From: Sphingosinicella flava
Lineage (GTDB): Bacteria > Pseudomonadota > Alphaproteobacteria > Sphingomonadales > Sphingomonadaceae
Length of the DNA: 64,000 bases
Assembly (NCBI RefSeq): GCF_016025255.1
Contig: NZ_CP065592.1
Location: 663,122 to 727,121 of the forward strand
Direction: 5' to 3'
Translations under genes and position numbers: made by a program
Shown: piece by piece, positions 36,031-45,285 of the stretch
Layout: every line of letters begins with the position of its first letter
Position numbering within the stretch: position 1 is the stretch's first letter
The notes under the pieces: model-generated
What the model was told of the DNA's origin: nothing
The model's input: the letters and a program-made list of their open reading frames with translations, nothing else
Database searches by the model: none

Positions 36031-36120
36031 GGAGAGATGGCCGAGTGGTTTAAGGCAGCGGTCTTGAAAACCGCCGTGGGTGCAAGCTCACCGTGGGTTC
36101 GAATCCCACTCTCTCCGCCA
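36031..36120 (+). tRNA. tRNA-Ser (UGA)
   Basis: A 90-nt class II tRNA: acceptor GGAGAGA/TCTCTCC, anticodon stem GCGGT/ACCGC with loop CTTGAAA (anticodon TGA at 36065-36067), long variable arm typical of serine tRNAs, T-arm GTGGG/CCCAC, and encoded CCA at 36118-36120. Confidence 0.97.
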
Positions 36121-36183
36121 GCCCTTCCGGAAACGCGGCCGCGCCAGCGGCATGGGAATCGGGACGGCAATGAGGGGGGAAGG

Positions 36184-37353
36184 ATGATGCGCCTGGGAGG
36201 CATGGCACGATGGGCCATGATCGCGGCGGCGGCGATACTGGCGCTGGCCCTATGGCGAGGCGGCGCGGACACGATGCCGCCCGCGACCCCGAAGGCCGTC
36301 GCGGACCTCACCACCATCGATTTCGCGAACGTCGCCAATTATTCGAGGCCCGCGCTTCCCGCTTATTTCGACGGGACAGTGGCGGCGCTGGACAACAGCC
36401 CGGCGCCCAATGCCGACAACGACCGGATAGCAACGCTGGGACGCGTGCTGTTCTACGATTTGCGGCTGAGCACCAATGACAGGGCTTCCTGCGCCTCCTG
36501 CCACCAGCAGGCGCTCGGCTTCACCGATCCGATGCGGTTCAGCAACGGCATCAGCACCGCCGCCACGACCGATTTCCATGCGATGCGGCTCGGCAATCTG
36601 CGGTATTGGCAGCCCGGCTCCACCTTTTGGGACCGGCGCGCGCCGAATGTGGAGGCCCAGGCGAGCCAGCCTTTCCACAGCCTGGTCGAATTGGGCTGGG
36701 GCGGCGCGGCGGGCGGATTCGACGACCTGATCCGCAAGATGGGCGCGACGACTTATTATCCGGAGCTCTTCGCATGGGCGTTCGGCAGCCCCGAAATCAC
36801 CGAGCCGCGCATCCAGCAGGCGCTCGCCACTTTCGTGCGAGCGATGATATCGAGCACGAGCCGGTGGGACGAAGGCTATGCGCGGGTTTTCTCGCCAGCC
36901 GCGCCGAACCGGGCGCTGGATGCCGACCTGCCGAATTTCAGCCCCCAGGAAAATCGCGGCCGCCATCTGTTCATGACCGGTGCCGGACAAGGCGGCGCGG
37001 GCTGCGCCTCCTGCCACATGCCGCCGACCTTCGCCCTGGCGGCGGATGCGGGCAGCAATGGCCTCGACCCCGGTGAGACACGCCTGTTCAAGGCGCCGTC
37101 GCTCCGCAGCGCGGGGCTCACCGGGCCCTATATGCATGACGGCCGTTTCGCGACCCTGTCAGAGGTGATCGACTTTTACGATCGCGGCATTCAGGACGGT
37201 CCCGCGCTCGACAAGCGCCTGCGTGAAAACGGCAAGCCGCGCCGCTTGAACCTCAATGCGGCGGACAAGGCCGCCCTCGCCGCCTTCCTGACGACGCTGA
37301 ACGACCCCGCCCTCACAACCGATCCCCGCTTCAGCGATCCGTTCCGGCGGTAG
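36184..37353 (+). CDS. di-haem cytochrome c peroxidase family protein (MauG/CcpA-like)
   Basis: A 389-residue periplasmic protein with two haem c attachment sites, CASCHQQALGF near residue 100 and CASCHMPPTF near 278, in the layout of bacterial di-haem peroxidases and MauG. An N-terminal hydrophobic segment (ARWAMIAAAAILALALW) exports or anchors it. Likely roles are hydrogen peroxide reduction or oxidative modification of a partner protein. ATG 36184 (or 36187) follows GGGGGGAAGG. It ends 5 bases from the convergent beta-propeller lipoprotein gene. Confidence 0.92.
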   Translation: MMRLGGMARWAMIAAAAILALALWRGGADTMPPATPKAVADLTTIDFANVANYSRPALPAYFDGTVAALDNSPAPNADNDRIATLGRVLFYDLRLSTNDRASCASCHQQALGFTDPMRFSNGISTAATTDFHAMRLGNLRYWQPGSTFWDRRAPNVEAQASQPFHSLVELGWGGAAGGFDDLIRKMGATTYYPELFAWAFGSPEITEPRIQQALATFVRAMISSTSRWDEGYARVFSPAAPNRALDADLPNFSPQENRGRHLFMTGAGQGGAGCASCHMPPTFALAADAGSNGLDPGETRLFKAPSLRSAGLTGPYMHDGRFATLSEVIDFYDRGIQDGPALDKRLRENGKPRRLNLNAADKAALAAFLTTLNDPALTTDPRFSDPFRR

Positions 37354-37358
37354 AATGG

Positions 37359-39002
37359 CTAAGTCGCGCGGATCGCGTAGAGGGTCGCGTTGCTGATCGC
37401 GTAGACGCCGCCGTCGGCGCCCACCAAGGTGGGCGTATAGGCCTGGCCGAGGCCCGCATTGAGCCGCACGCTTTGCGACAGCGTGTTCGTCGCCAGATCC
37501 CAGCGGTACATCACGCCATCCTCGTTATTCGCGAGGACGGAACGGCGCTGCGGGTCCGTGGCCATCGTGTTGATGCACCATTCGCGCCGCGAATTGGCCG
37601 TGACCCCGTCCCGCGTCGGACCGAGGATCGTCATCACTTCGCGCATCACCTGCACATTCGCCACGATCGGGTCGGGCTGGCTCGCCCCCGGGTCCAGCAC
37701 GGCCATCCGGTTGAGGCCGTCACCCGTCCCCGCCCCGACATAATTATTGTATTTCTGCGCGAGCAAATAGGCCGAGGTGCCGGTATAGGACGGCACCATC
37801 GATGCCGGAATGACGCTGGGCGACACGTCCCACCCGAAGCTGCCCGGCACGCCCACCGGATTGAGCATCGCATCGAACTGCAGCAGCCAGCCACGCGCAT
37901 TGTGGGCCGGATATTGCGATTCCAGCACGCCGTAGAAAACGCGGCCGTCCGGGCCGACCACCGGCGAAGACGTGCCGTCGTCGCTGAGGCGGGCAAGGGC
38001 GTTCGTATTGGGGTCGCGCAACTCGGCCTTGGCGCGAGTCGCGAGCGTCGTGCTGTCGAGCGCGAGCAGATAGCCCCTCTGCAACGCGTTCGTCGAACCC
38101 CGGTTCACGGCGATATAAACCGTGCTGCCATCGTTCGAGAGGGCGGGCGCGCAGTTCATGACGGGCTTATGCTCAAGCCCATCGTTGGCCGCCGCGGTGG
38201 CGCCGACCCAGATGCCCGTGCCGTCGGGCGCGATCCGGGCGATGCCGCTGACGAGCCCCGCCGGATTCGCGCCGGTCACGACGAAGCCGAAGAAGATGTT
38301 GCCCTGCGCATCCGCCGTGAGCGGCGTGTTGATGAAGACGCTGTTGTTGAAGGCCGCAGGATTGGCGTTGTAGGCGGCGATGCCGTAAAAGGCCTGCGTC
38401 GCCGTCGCCGCGTTCGCCGCCTCCGCATTGTCACGGACCAGCAGCTTGCCGCCGGCGCCCGGCGCATAGAGGCGGCCCTGCTGCGTGAGAAGCAGGTTGT
38501 ACGGCGGCAGCCAGTTGCGCGGCGGCGTGGCGTAATCGCTATCTGCCTGCCACAAAAGCGCGCCGGTCGTGCCGGTGCGCGCTTCGATGCGATAGCCGCC
38601 AGTCGCCCCCGTCTTCACCGGAATCACAATGACATTGCCCGTCGTCACGACCGGCGAGCCGTAATGGGTCAGCAGGGCGCCGCCCGCCGTATATTGCGGC
38701 GCGAGATCGACCGGAGCCGTCCACGCCACCCGGGTGAGATCCTGCGACGCGATCGCGCTCGCCGCGGTATGCTGCGCGTTCCGGCCATAGCCATACCATG
38801 CCGGCCCCGGCGGAGGCGGGGGTGTTGGAGGCGGCGGTGGAGGAGGTGGCGGCGGCGGCGGCGGTGGGGGCGTGGGCGAATCCCCGCCGCATGCGGCCAG
38901 CAGAGCCGATGCCGATACCATCAACAACGCCTTGCGACGGGAAACGAGCGTGAATGAAGAGGAGGCTGGAGCAGCAGAAGATTTAGTCATCGGCAAGATC
39001 AT
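37359..39002 (-). CDS. beta-propeller (PQQ-like) lipoprotein with polyproline linker
   Basis: A 547-residue exported protein. The N-terminus has SRRKALLMVSASALLAAC, a twin-arginine-like signal ending in a lipobox (Cys38 by this start). Next comes a rigid linker of 15 prolines, Thr and five prolines at about residues 45-65. The remainder reads as repeated beta-propeller blades of the PQQ-like type, for example GGYRIEARTGTTGALLWQAD, SPVVGPDGRVFYGVLESQ and LVGADGGVYAISNATLYAIR. Catalytic PQQ-dehydrogenase residues are not evident. The start is ATG 39002 or 38990; neither has a good ribosome site. Function unknown. Confidence 0.8.
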   Translation of the reverse strand: MILPMTKSSAAPASSSFTLVSRRKALLMVSASALLAACGGDSPTPPPPPPPPPPPPPPPTPPPPPGPAWYGYGRNAQHTAASAIASQDLTRVAWTAPVDLAPQYTAGGALLTHYGSPVVTTGNVIVIPVKTGATGGYRIEARTGTTGALLWQADSDYATPPRNWLPPYNLLLTQQGRLYAPGAGGKLLVRDNAEAANAATATQAFYGIAAYNANPAAFNNSVFINTPLTADAQGNIFFGFVVTGANPAGLVSGIARIAPDGTGIWVGATAAANDGLEHKPVMNCAPALSNDGSTVYIAVNRGSTNALQRGYLLALDSTTLATRAKAELRDPNTNALARLSDDGTSSPVVGPDGRVFYGVLESQYPAHNARGWLLQFDAMLNPVGVPGSFGWDVSPSVIPASMVPSYTGTSAYLLAQKYNNYVGAGTGDGLNRMAVLDPGASQPDPIVANVQVMREVMTILGPTRDGVTANSRREWCINTMATDPQRRSVLANNEDGVMYRWDLATNTLSQSVRLNAGLGQAYTPTLVGADGGVYAISNATLYAIRAT

Positions 39003-39080
39003 ATCGTTTCGTTAAAGAAATGCACCACGATAAAATCGCTCTTTTTACCGATCCCGTGCCATTGCGTGAGAATAGGCGCT

Positions 39081-39812
39081 TCACAAGGCGAGGGCCAACG
39101 ATGCCAGAAGAGCCGGACCAGCGAGTTGACGGCCATCCGCATTCCGGACGGACAGATCAGTGTCGATATAAGTAAGGCCAATCTTGGCCGGGCCTTGATC
39201 CATTCGAAGGCCGAGGGACCAATCGGTCTTTCCGCCATTCGCCCGGTAGTCGTAGACCCCCCGTTCATAGCCCGCTTGCGCGATCAGGGTAACGGGGGCG
39301 CCCGGCAAGGCATAATCGAGCCCGGCGCTGGCGTAGAAATTGTCGCCCCTCCTTCCGTCCTCGCCGACCAGCGCGGCCTGCCTGGGTGCGTAGTTCAGCT
39401 CCAGCCTGGGCGAGAGCGGCCCGGCCGCATAAGCGAACACCGCCGTCGCTTCGGCATAGTTGAGGCCGCTGTCGGATGGATAATCGTAATAAGAAAGCGT
39501 GAAGTCGGCCGAAAAGCCGCCTGCTATTTCAGTGTAATAGCCGATATAAGGATCGGCCTCCATTTTCGCGCCGCCCTCGGTTTCGGAAAGGGTGGAACTC
39601 CACAGGCCCGCATAGAAACCGCTGTCATGCTCCAGCGCGACATCGGCCTGGAACGCGGGCTTGCGATCCGACAGGGAAATGCCGCGAAACCGGTAGTCCG
39701 AATGGAGGGTCAGCTCGGCGCTCACCGACAGAGAGGAGGCGGGCGGCTCCCCGGAAAGCGCCGCCGCCGGTGCGGATAGCCATACCAAGAGAAATGCGAG
39801 GGCGGATTTCAT
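39081..39812 (-). CDS. TorF-family outer-membrane protein
   Basis: A 243-residue predicted beta-barrel of the TorF family (TIGR02001, Gcw_chp). A signal peptide (KSALAFLLVWLSAPAAALS) precedes SVSAELTLHSDYRFRGISLSD, the characteristic opening, and alternating amphipathic strands run to a C-terminal LALAL. Family members may be porins but are poorly studied. The ATG overlaps the stop of the cyclic-di-GMP gene upstream by 4 bases, so the two are co-translated. Confidence 0.85.
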   Translation of the reverse strand: MKSALAFLLVWLSAPAAALSGEPPASSLSVSAELTLHSDYRFRGISLSDRKPAFQADVALEHDSGFYAGLWSSTLSETEGGAKMEADPYIGYYTEIAGGFSADFTLSYYDYPSDSGLNYAEATAVFAYAAGPLSPRLELNYAPRQAALVGEDGRRGDNFYASAGLDYALPGAPVTLIAQAGYERGVYDYRANGGKTDWSLGLRMDQGPAKIGLTYIDTDLSVRNADGRQLAGPALLASLALAL

Positions 39813-42010
39813 GCGGCCGCCTTGATCTTCCCCCTGGGACCGCCCCTGCTTTTCAGCAATTTCGCGACATCGCCTTCGGACAAGGCCTGAGAGAAGAAGA
39901 AGCCTTGCATTTCATTGCACCCGGCTTTGGCGAGGAAGCGCCTCTGGTCGTCGGTTTCAACACCTTCGGCGGTGACGGTGAGGCCCATGGCGTGGCCGAG
40001 ATTGACCACCGCCGAGACGATGGCGGCAGAATCCGCCGCGTGGCCGAGATGCTTCACGAAGCTGCGGTCGATCTTGATCTTGTCCACTTCGAACCGGCGA
40101 AGGTAGCGCAAGGAAGAATAGCCGGTGCCGAAATCGTCGAGCGCGATCTTGAGCCCAGCCGCCCGCAGCTTCCGGAGCGCGTCAATCACCATGGCATCTT
40201 CGCCCAGCAGGACGCCTTCGGTGATTTCCAGCTGAATATGTTGAGGGACGGCGCCCGTCTCGCGGACGATCGCCAGCACGCGATCGGCAAAGTCGGCCGC
40301 GCGAAACTGCACGGCGGACAGGTTCACAGCCACGTAGATTTTCGGCCAGAGAAGCGAGGCAAGGCAGGCCTGTTCCAGCACCCATTCGCCGAGGCGCCCG
40401 ATGAGCCCGGTTTCTTCCGCGACGCCGATAAATTGTTCCGGGGTAATGAGCCCCCGTTCCGGATGCTGCCAGCGGATCAGCGCTTCGACGCCGACGATCC
40501 GCCGGCCCGCCACTTGAGGCTGATAGGCGACGTAGAGACCCTTTCCGGTGGCGAGGGCGGAACGCAAGTCTTCCTCGATCGAGCCGCGCATCCGGACGCT
40601 TTCGTCCATGTCGCGGGTGAAGATGCGGTAGCAATCGCGCCCTTCCCCCTTGGCGCGATAGAGGGCGATGTCTGCCTTGCGCAGCAGGTCTCCCCTCTCC
40701 GTTCCATCGGCGGGCGCCATTGCGACACCGATGCTGACGCCGACATAGACTTCGCTGCCCACGACATCGAAAGGCTTCCGCACCGCATCGAGGATTCGTT
40801 CGCAGAGCGATGCCACATTCCAGTCGCTGTCGATGCCGGATAAAACGATCCCGAATTCGTCACCGCCAAGGCGCGCGACAGTGTCATGTTCACGAAGCAA
40901 TTGGGCGAGCCGGCCGGAAAATTCGCGGATGAGAGCATCGCCCGCCTGGTGGCCGAGCGTGTCGTTCACATGCTTGAACCGGTCGAGGTCGAGCAGGAGC
41001 AGCGCCACCTCCTCCCCCCGGCGCGCGCGGCCCAGGGCGATGTCGAGGCGGTCGTTGAACAAGGCGCGATTGGGCAGGCCGGTGAGCGCGTCGTGAAAAG
41101 CGAGATGCTGGGCCTGGGCCTCGCTCGCCTGCAATTCCAGCGTGCTCCTGCGGATCCGGAGGAGCAGCCAGCCCGCCAGCATCGCGATGAGCGCGAGCCC
41201 GGCGCCGAGCACGAGCAGCATGGTCGTCGCGACTTCCGCGCCGGGCGTGAAGGGCCGCCAGCAGAAATATCCGATGACCTGCCCGCTTCGCGTCCGAATG
41301 GCATGTGAGACGTAACCCGCATCCTCGGCTGGCCGCCAGCGGAATTGAGCACCGGAGAACCAGTATTCACGCTCCATTTCCTGAAGCAGGTTGCCATCGA
41401 GGTAGCGGATGCTGACATGCAGGAATTCGGCCCCTTGCCGCTGCGGCACGGCGCCCGTTTCGGACAGGATCGGCTTCACGCTGATGATGGCGGGATGTCC
41501 GTTGACGATCCCGACGTCGATCATACCGGGCGTCTGGCTGCCCGGCGCAACGGCATCGTCCCAGCCGGAACGCATCAATTCCCGGAGCCCCCCCACCATG
41601 CGCTGCGCCTGGGTCGACACGCGCGCGAAATCGTCTGGCTGCGTCCGCCGCCCCGCGCGCATGGCGTAGATGGGCATATTGCGGGCATTCAGGATGTAGG
41701 CTTCGTCATGGCCGTAATAAGTGTGGAACCAGATGCCGAGATTGTTGTCGAGCCAGTCGAGATCGGGATTGGGAGCGGTGACGTTGACGACGGCATCGTC
41801 CCAATAAGTGGATGCTTCCTGATCATGGGCGGTGGACGTCATGGCTTGATCGAGGACCAGCGAGGCGAGCTTCATCTGCCGTTCGGTCGCCAGCGCGTCC
41901 ACCCTATTGGTGGAGAGGAAAAGAACGCCGCCAACCAACAGCGCGACGAGCAGCACGACCGCTGCCGTCGGAAGCATGACGTCCCTGCTGAATGGCCTCT
42001 TCTTCGGCAT
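39809..42010 (-). CDS. CHASE4-GGDEF-EAL cyclic-di-GMP enzyme
   Basis: A 733-residue membrane protein for cyclic-di-GMP turnover. A first membrane segment is at about residues 12-32, a periplasmic CHASE4-like sensor spans about 40-240, and a second segment (LLVLGAGLALIAMLAGWLLL) precedes the catalytic part. The GGDEF domain has an intact LGGDEF motif and an upstream RxxD inhibitory site (REHD). The EAL domain keeps VEALIRW, NLSAVQF, EITEGVL, DDFGTGYSSL, KIDRSFV and AEGVET, so both activities may be present. ATG 42010 is chosen because the hydrophobic segment follows at the usual distance. It is divergent from gcdH. Confidence 0.92.
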   Translation of the reverse strand: MPKKRPFSRDVMLPTAAVVLLVALLVGGVLFLSTNRVDALATERQMKLASLVLDQAMTSTAHDQEASTYWDDAVVNVTAPNPDLDWLDNNLGIWFHTYYGHDEAYILNARNMPIYAMRAGRRTQPDDFARVSTQAQRMVGGLRELMRSGWDDAVAPGSQTPGMIDVGIVNGHPAIISVKPILSETGAVPQRQGAEFLHVSIRYLDGNLLQEMEREYWFSGAQFRWRPAEDAGYVSHAIRTRSGQVIGYFCWRPFTPGAEVATTMLLVLGAGLALIAMLAGWLLLRIRRSTLELQASEAQAQHLAFHDALTGLPNRALFNDRLDIALGRARRGEEVALLLLDLDRFKHVNDTLGHQAGDALIREFSGRLAQLLREHDTVARLGGDEFGIVLSGIDSDWNVASLCERILDAVRKPFDVVGSEVYVGVSIGVAMAPADGTERGDLLRKADIALYRAKGEGRDCYRIFTRDMDESVRMRGSIEEDLRSALATGKGLYVAYQPQVAGRRIVGVEALIRWQHPERGLITPEQFIGVAEETGLIGRLGEWVLEQACLASLLWPKIYVAVNLSAVQFRAADFADRVLAIVRETGAVPQHIQLEITEGVLLGEDAMVIDALRKLRAAGLKIALDDFGTGYSSLRYLRRFEVDKIKIDRSFVKHLGHAADSAAIVSAVVNLGHAMGLTVTAEGVETDDQRRFLAKAGCNEMQGFFFSQALSEGDVAKLLKSRGGPRGKIKAAA

Positions 42011-42204
42011 CCACCCCACTCTTGTTCCGTATATGACGGCATAGAGCCGGACGGCTTGAATAAGACTGCTTCCCGAACAAAGGGTAAATTCGCGCCGCAT
42101 AGCCGGAAGAACGGTGGATCTGGGAAGGCGGAATTAGGGTGCTCCATTTACTCTCCCTTCCCTTCGGGCTAGGCGCAAGCGCAGTGTTTTCGGGAAGAGG
42201 AACG

Positions 42205-43395
42205 ATGGCCGAAGCGAAGATCATGCCGTTCGATTGGGCGGACCCGTTCGGGCTCGACGCCCAGCTTACCGACGAAGAGCGGCTCGTCCGCGACACGGCG
42301 GAAGGTTATGCGCAGGAGAAATTGCAGCCGCGCGTGACGGAGGCCTATCTCGACGAGCATTTCGACCGCGAGATCATGCGCGAGATGGGGGAACTTGGCC
42401 TGCTCGGCGCGACGATCCCGCACGAATATGGCGGGGCGGGGCTGAATTATGTGGCTTACGGGTTGATCGGACGCGCGGTGGAGCGCGTCGACAGCGGGTA
42501 CCGGTCGGCCATGTCGGTGCAATCCTCGCTCGTCATGCACCCCATCCATGCCTACGGCTCCGAGGAACAGCGGAAGAAGTATCTGCCCAAGCTCGCCAGC
42601 GGCGAGTGGGTCGGCTGTTTCGGCCTCACCGAGCCGGATGCAGGGTCGGACCCGGGCGGCATGCGCACGCGGGCGGAGAAGATCGACGGCGGCTACCGGA
42701 TCAGCGGCACGAAGATGTGGATCACCAATTCGCCGATCGCCGACGTTTTCGTGGTGTGGGCGAAGTCCGACGCGCATGACGGCGCGATCCGGGGTTTCGT
42801 GCTGGAAAAGGGCATGAAGGGCCTCAGCGCGCCGAAGATCGGCATGAAGCTGTCGCTCCGCGCCTCGATCACCGGCGAGATCGTGATGGATGGGGTGGAG
42901 GTGCCGGAAGATGCGCTGCTGCCCAACGTCAGCGGCCTCAAGGGCCCATTCGGCTGCCTCAACCGGGCGCGTTATGGGATCGCCTGGGGCTCGATGGGCG
43001 CGGCGGAGGCCTGCTTCCATGCGGCGCGGCAATATGTGCTCGACCGCAAGCAGTTCGGGCGTCCCCTCGCCTCCAACCAGATCGTGCAGCTGAAGCTCGC
43101 CAACATGGTGACGGAGATCACGCTAGGGCTGCAGGCGGCGCTGCGCGTCGGGCGGCGGATGGATGAGGGCGAGCTGATCCCCGAGACCATCTCGATGATC
43201 AAGCGCAACAATGTCGGCAAGGCTTTGGACATCGCCCGCGTCGCGCGCGACATGCATGGCGGCAATGGGATCAGCGCCGAATTCCAGGTGATGCGCCATG
43301 CGGCGAACCTTGAGACGGTGAATACCTATGAGGGCACGCACGATGTGCATGCGCTGATCCTCGGCCGCGCGATTACGGGCATTTCGGCGTTTTGA
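42205..43395 (+). CDS. gcdH: glutaryl-CoA dehydrogenase
   Basis: FAD enzyme that oxidises and decarboxylates glutaryl-CoA to crotonyl-CoA in lysine and tryptophan breakdown. The 396-residue acyl-CoA dehydrogenase has [52 protein letters not shown] and the catalytic-base region [21 protein letters not shown], all typical of GcdH. GAAGAGG lies 4 bases before ATG 42205. The CoA-transferase gene follows, separated only by an inverted-repeat pair, and would supply its substrate. Confidence 0.95.
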   Translation: MAEAKIMPFDWADPFGLDAQLTDEERLVRDTAEGYAQEKLQPRVTEAYLDEHFDREIMREMGELGLLGATIPHEYGGAGLNYVAYGLIGRAVERVDSGYRSAMSVQSSLVMHPIHAYGSEEQRKKYLPKLASGEWVGCFGLTEPDAGSDPGGMRTRAEKIDGGYRISGTKMWITNSPIADVFVVWAKSDAHDGAIRGFVLEKGMKGLSAPKIGMKLSLRASITGEIVMDGVEVPEDALLPNVSGLKGPFGCLNRARYGIAWGSMGAAEACFHAARQYVLDRKQFGRPLASNQIVQLKLANMVTEITLGLQAALRVGRRMDEGELIPETISMIKRNNVGKALDIARVARDMHGGNGISAEFQVMRHAANLETVNTYEGTHDVHALILGRAITGISAF

Positions 43396-43411
43396 ATTCA
43401 ACCACCCGGTC

Positions 43412-43500
43412 GTCACTTCAGCGAAAGCTGGAGTCTGGACCATGGCCGAGCGCCTCTGCGGATGGCAGCACCGCCTAGACTCCAGCTTTCGCTGGAGTGG
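43412..43500. repeat. paired inverted repeat, family B (CAGCGAAAGCTGG)
   Basis: Two 25-base arms in opposite orientation: the left contains CAGCGAAAGCTGGAGTC, the right GACTCCAGCTTTCGCTGG, with two mismatches and about 35 bases between. Each arm is itself a small palindrome around GCGAAAGC or GCTTTCGC. It fills the gap between gcdH and the CoA-transferase gene. Related copies: 48334-48424, 57487-57550 and 58508-58569. Confidence 0.8.
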
Positions 43501-43524
43501 CGAGGAAAGATAAAGGGCAAGCGA

Positions 43525-44634
43525 ATGGACAAGCCACTCCAGGGCCTGAAAATTGTCGAGCTCGCCCGCATCCTCGCGGGGCCCTGGGCGGGGCAGCTGC
43601 TCGCCGATCTTGGCGCGGAGGTGGTGAAGGTCGAGCGGCCGGGATCGGGCGATGACACGCGCGGCTGGGGCCCGCCCTTCGCGGCGGACGGCAGTGCGGC
43701 CTATTTCCATGGCTGCAATCGGGGCAAATCGTCGGTGGCGATCGACCTGGAGACGAAGGACGGCCAGGCGCGGGTCAAGGCTTTGGCGGCCGAAGCGGAC
43801 ATTCTGATCGAGAATTTCAAGGTCGGCGGCCTCGCCAAATACGGCCTCGACTTCGCGACCCTGTCGAAGGCGAACCCGCGCCTCATCTATTGTTCGATCA
43901 CCGGCTTCGGGCAGACCGGCCCCTATGCCGCGCGGGCGGGCTATGACTTCATGATCCAGGGCATGGGCGGGATCATGAGCCTGACCGGCGAAGCGGACAG
44001 GGAACCGCAGAAGATCGGGGTCGCGTTCGCGGACATCTTCACCGGGGTTTATGCCGCCAATGCAATCCTTGCCGCGGTGATCGGGCGGGAGAAGACGGGC
44101 CAGGGGTGCCATATCGACATGGCTTTGCTCGATACGCAGGTCGCGGTGCTGGCCAATCAGGCGATGAATTATCTGGTGTCGGGCGATGTGCCGCACCGCA
44201 TGGGCAACGCGCATCCCAATATCGCGCCCTACCAGACCTTCGCGGTAGCGGATGGGCACGTGATCGTCGCGGTTGGCAATGACGGGCAGTTCGCGAAATT
44301 GTGCGGGATTTTGGGGCTGGCGGCGCTTCCGGGGGATGCGCGGTTCCGGAGCAATGCCGATCGGGTGAGCAATCGGGAGGCTTTGGTGGCTGCACTCTCC
44401 CCTGCCCTTGCGCTGCGGCGGAAGGACGAGGTGCTGACGGCGCTGGCGGCGGCGGGGGTGGCTGCGGGGCCGATCAACGATGTTGGAGAGGTGTTTGCCG
44501 ATCCGCAGGTCGTGGCGCGGGGGATGCGGATCGACGTGGATGGGATGCCGGGGGTGGCTTCGCCGATCGTGATCGATGGGAAACGGCAGGTTTCCGGGAC
44601 GGGGAGTCCGGGGTTGGGATCAAACTCGATCTAA
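43525..44634 (+). CDS. CaiB/BaiF family CoA transferase (probable glutarate CoA-transferase)
   Basis: A 369-residue class III CoA transferase. It opens PLQGLKIVELARILAGPWAGQLLADLGAEVVKVERPG; the catalytic Asp of the family is in HIDMALLDTQV, and AGYDFMIQGMGGIMSLTG and AAGVAAGPINDVGEVFADPQV are family stretches. Because it follows gcdH, the likely reaction is transfer of CoA from succinyl-CoA to glutarate, comparable with human SUGCT; substrate assignment is inference from context. It converges on the GNAT gene across a repeat. Confidence 0.9.
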   Translation: MDKPLQGLKIVELARILAGPWAGQLLADLGAEVVKVERPGSGDDTRGWGPPFAADGSAAYFHGCNRGKSSVAIDLETKDGQARVKALAAEADILIENFKVGGLAKYGLDFATLSKANPRLIYCSITGFGQTGPYAARAGYDFMIQGMGGIMSLTGEADREPQKIGVAFADIFTGVYAANAILAAVIGREKTGQGCHIDMALLDTQVAVLANQAMNYLVSGDVPHRMGNAHPNIAPYQTFAVADGHVIVAVGNDGQFAKLCGILGLAALPGDARFRSNADRVSNREALVAALSPALALRRKDEVLTALAAAGVAAGPINDVGEVFADPQVVARGMRIDVDGMPGVASPIVIDGKRQVSGTGSPGLGSNSI

Positions 44635-44741
44635 CCCCTCCCCCTTGATGGGGGAGGCCGGGTGGGGTGATCTACGGCGTAGAGCTCCTTCCTTCCGGAA
44701 ACATCACCCCCACCCCAACCCTCCCCCATTAAGGGGGAAGG
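44635..44741. repeat. paired inverted repeat, family C (CCTCCCCC...GGGGGAGG)
   Basis: An element that fills the whole 109-base convergent gap between the CoA-transferase and GNAT stops. Its left half carries CCCTCCCCCTTGATGGGGGA and GGTGGGGTGATCTACG; its right half carries CATCACCCCCACCCC and CCCCCATTAAGGGGG, so inner and outer arms pair. A second, longer copy is at 62611-62777 with the same loop words (GTGATCTACG, CCTTCCGGA). It may serve as a bidirectional terminator. Confidence 0.8.
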
Positions 44742-44743
44742 AA

Positions 44744-45268
44744 TTAAGAACGAGCGGGTCTGCGGAAGAGGAGGATTGGATCCTCGCGGTAGGTCGCGTC
44801 GGACCGCTCCGTAAAGCCGAGGCGTTCGGCGACGCGGATCGAAGGGGTGTTGGCGGGGTCGATAATGGCGACGATATCCTGTCCGCGCAGGTTTTCGTCC
44901 GCCCAGGCCATCGCCGCAGTGGTGGATTCGGCGGCATAGCCCTGACCGTGTGTGTGGACGGCGAAAACCCAGCCCATTTCGGGCAAGCCTTCGATGCTCG
45001 GGTTCATGTCGCGCTTGAAGTCCGCGAAGCCGACCTGGCCGATCATTTCGCCATCGGACTTCCGCTCCACGGCCCAATAGCCGTAGCCCAGGAAATCCCA
45101 GAGCGCGAAATTGGCGAGGAGCTTGCGCCATGCTTCCTCGCGCGACGCGGTCCTGCCGCCAATGAAGCGGACGAATTCGGGATCGGCGAGCATCGCCGCC
45201 ATGGCCGGCAGGTCGCCGGGCCGGTTTTCCCGCAGGATGAGGCGCGCGGTTTCGAGGACCGGAACCAC
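44744..45268 (-). CDS. GNAT family N-acetyltransferase (RimJ-like)
   Basis: A 174-residue acetyltransferase. It begins VVPVLETARLILRENRPGD, typical of the RimJ/RimL group, continues with GYGYWAVERKSDGEMIGQVGF and EMGWVFAVHTHGQGYAAES (acetyl-CoA-binding region), and ends with NTPSIRVAERLGFTERSD. The acceptor could be a protein N-terminus or a small molecule. The start is GTG 45268, immediately after rpmE on the same strand (17-base gap), so the two are likely co-transcribed; a longer in-frame extension through rpmE is not credible. Confidence 0.9.
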   Translation of the reverse strand: MVPVLETARLILRENRPGDLPAMAAMLADPEFVRFIGGRTASREEAWRKLLANFALWDFLGYGYWAVERKSDGEMIGQVGFADFKRDMNPSIEGLPEMGWVFAVHTHGQGYAAESTTAAMAWADENLRGQDIVAIIDPANTPSIRVAERLGFTERSDATYREDPILLFRRPARS

Positions 45269-45285
45269 GCGCCCCCGCTTATCCC

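Noticed and set aside
38809-38878. Phase-variable microsatellite in the polyproline coding tract
   Set aside because: The proline codons are mixed (CCG, CCA, CCT, CCC), so there is no long uniform repeat prone to frame-shifting slippage.
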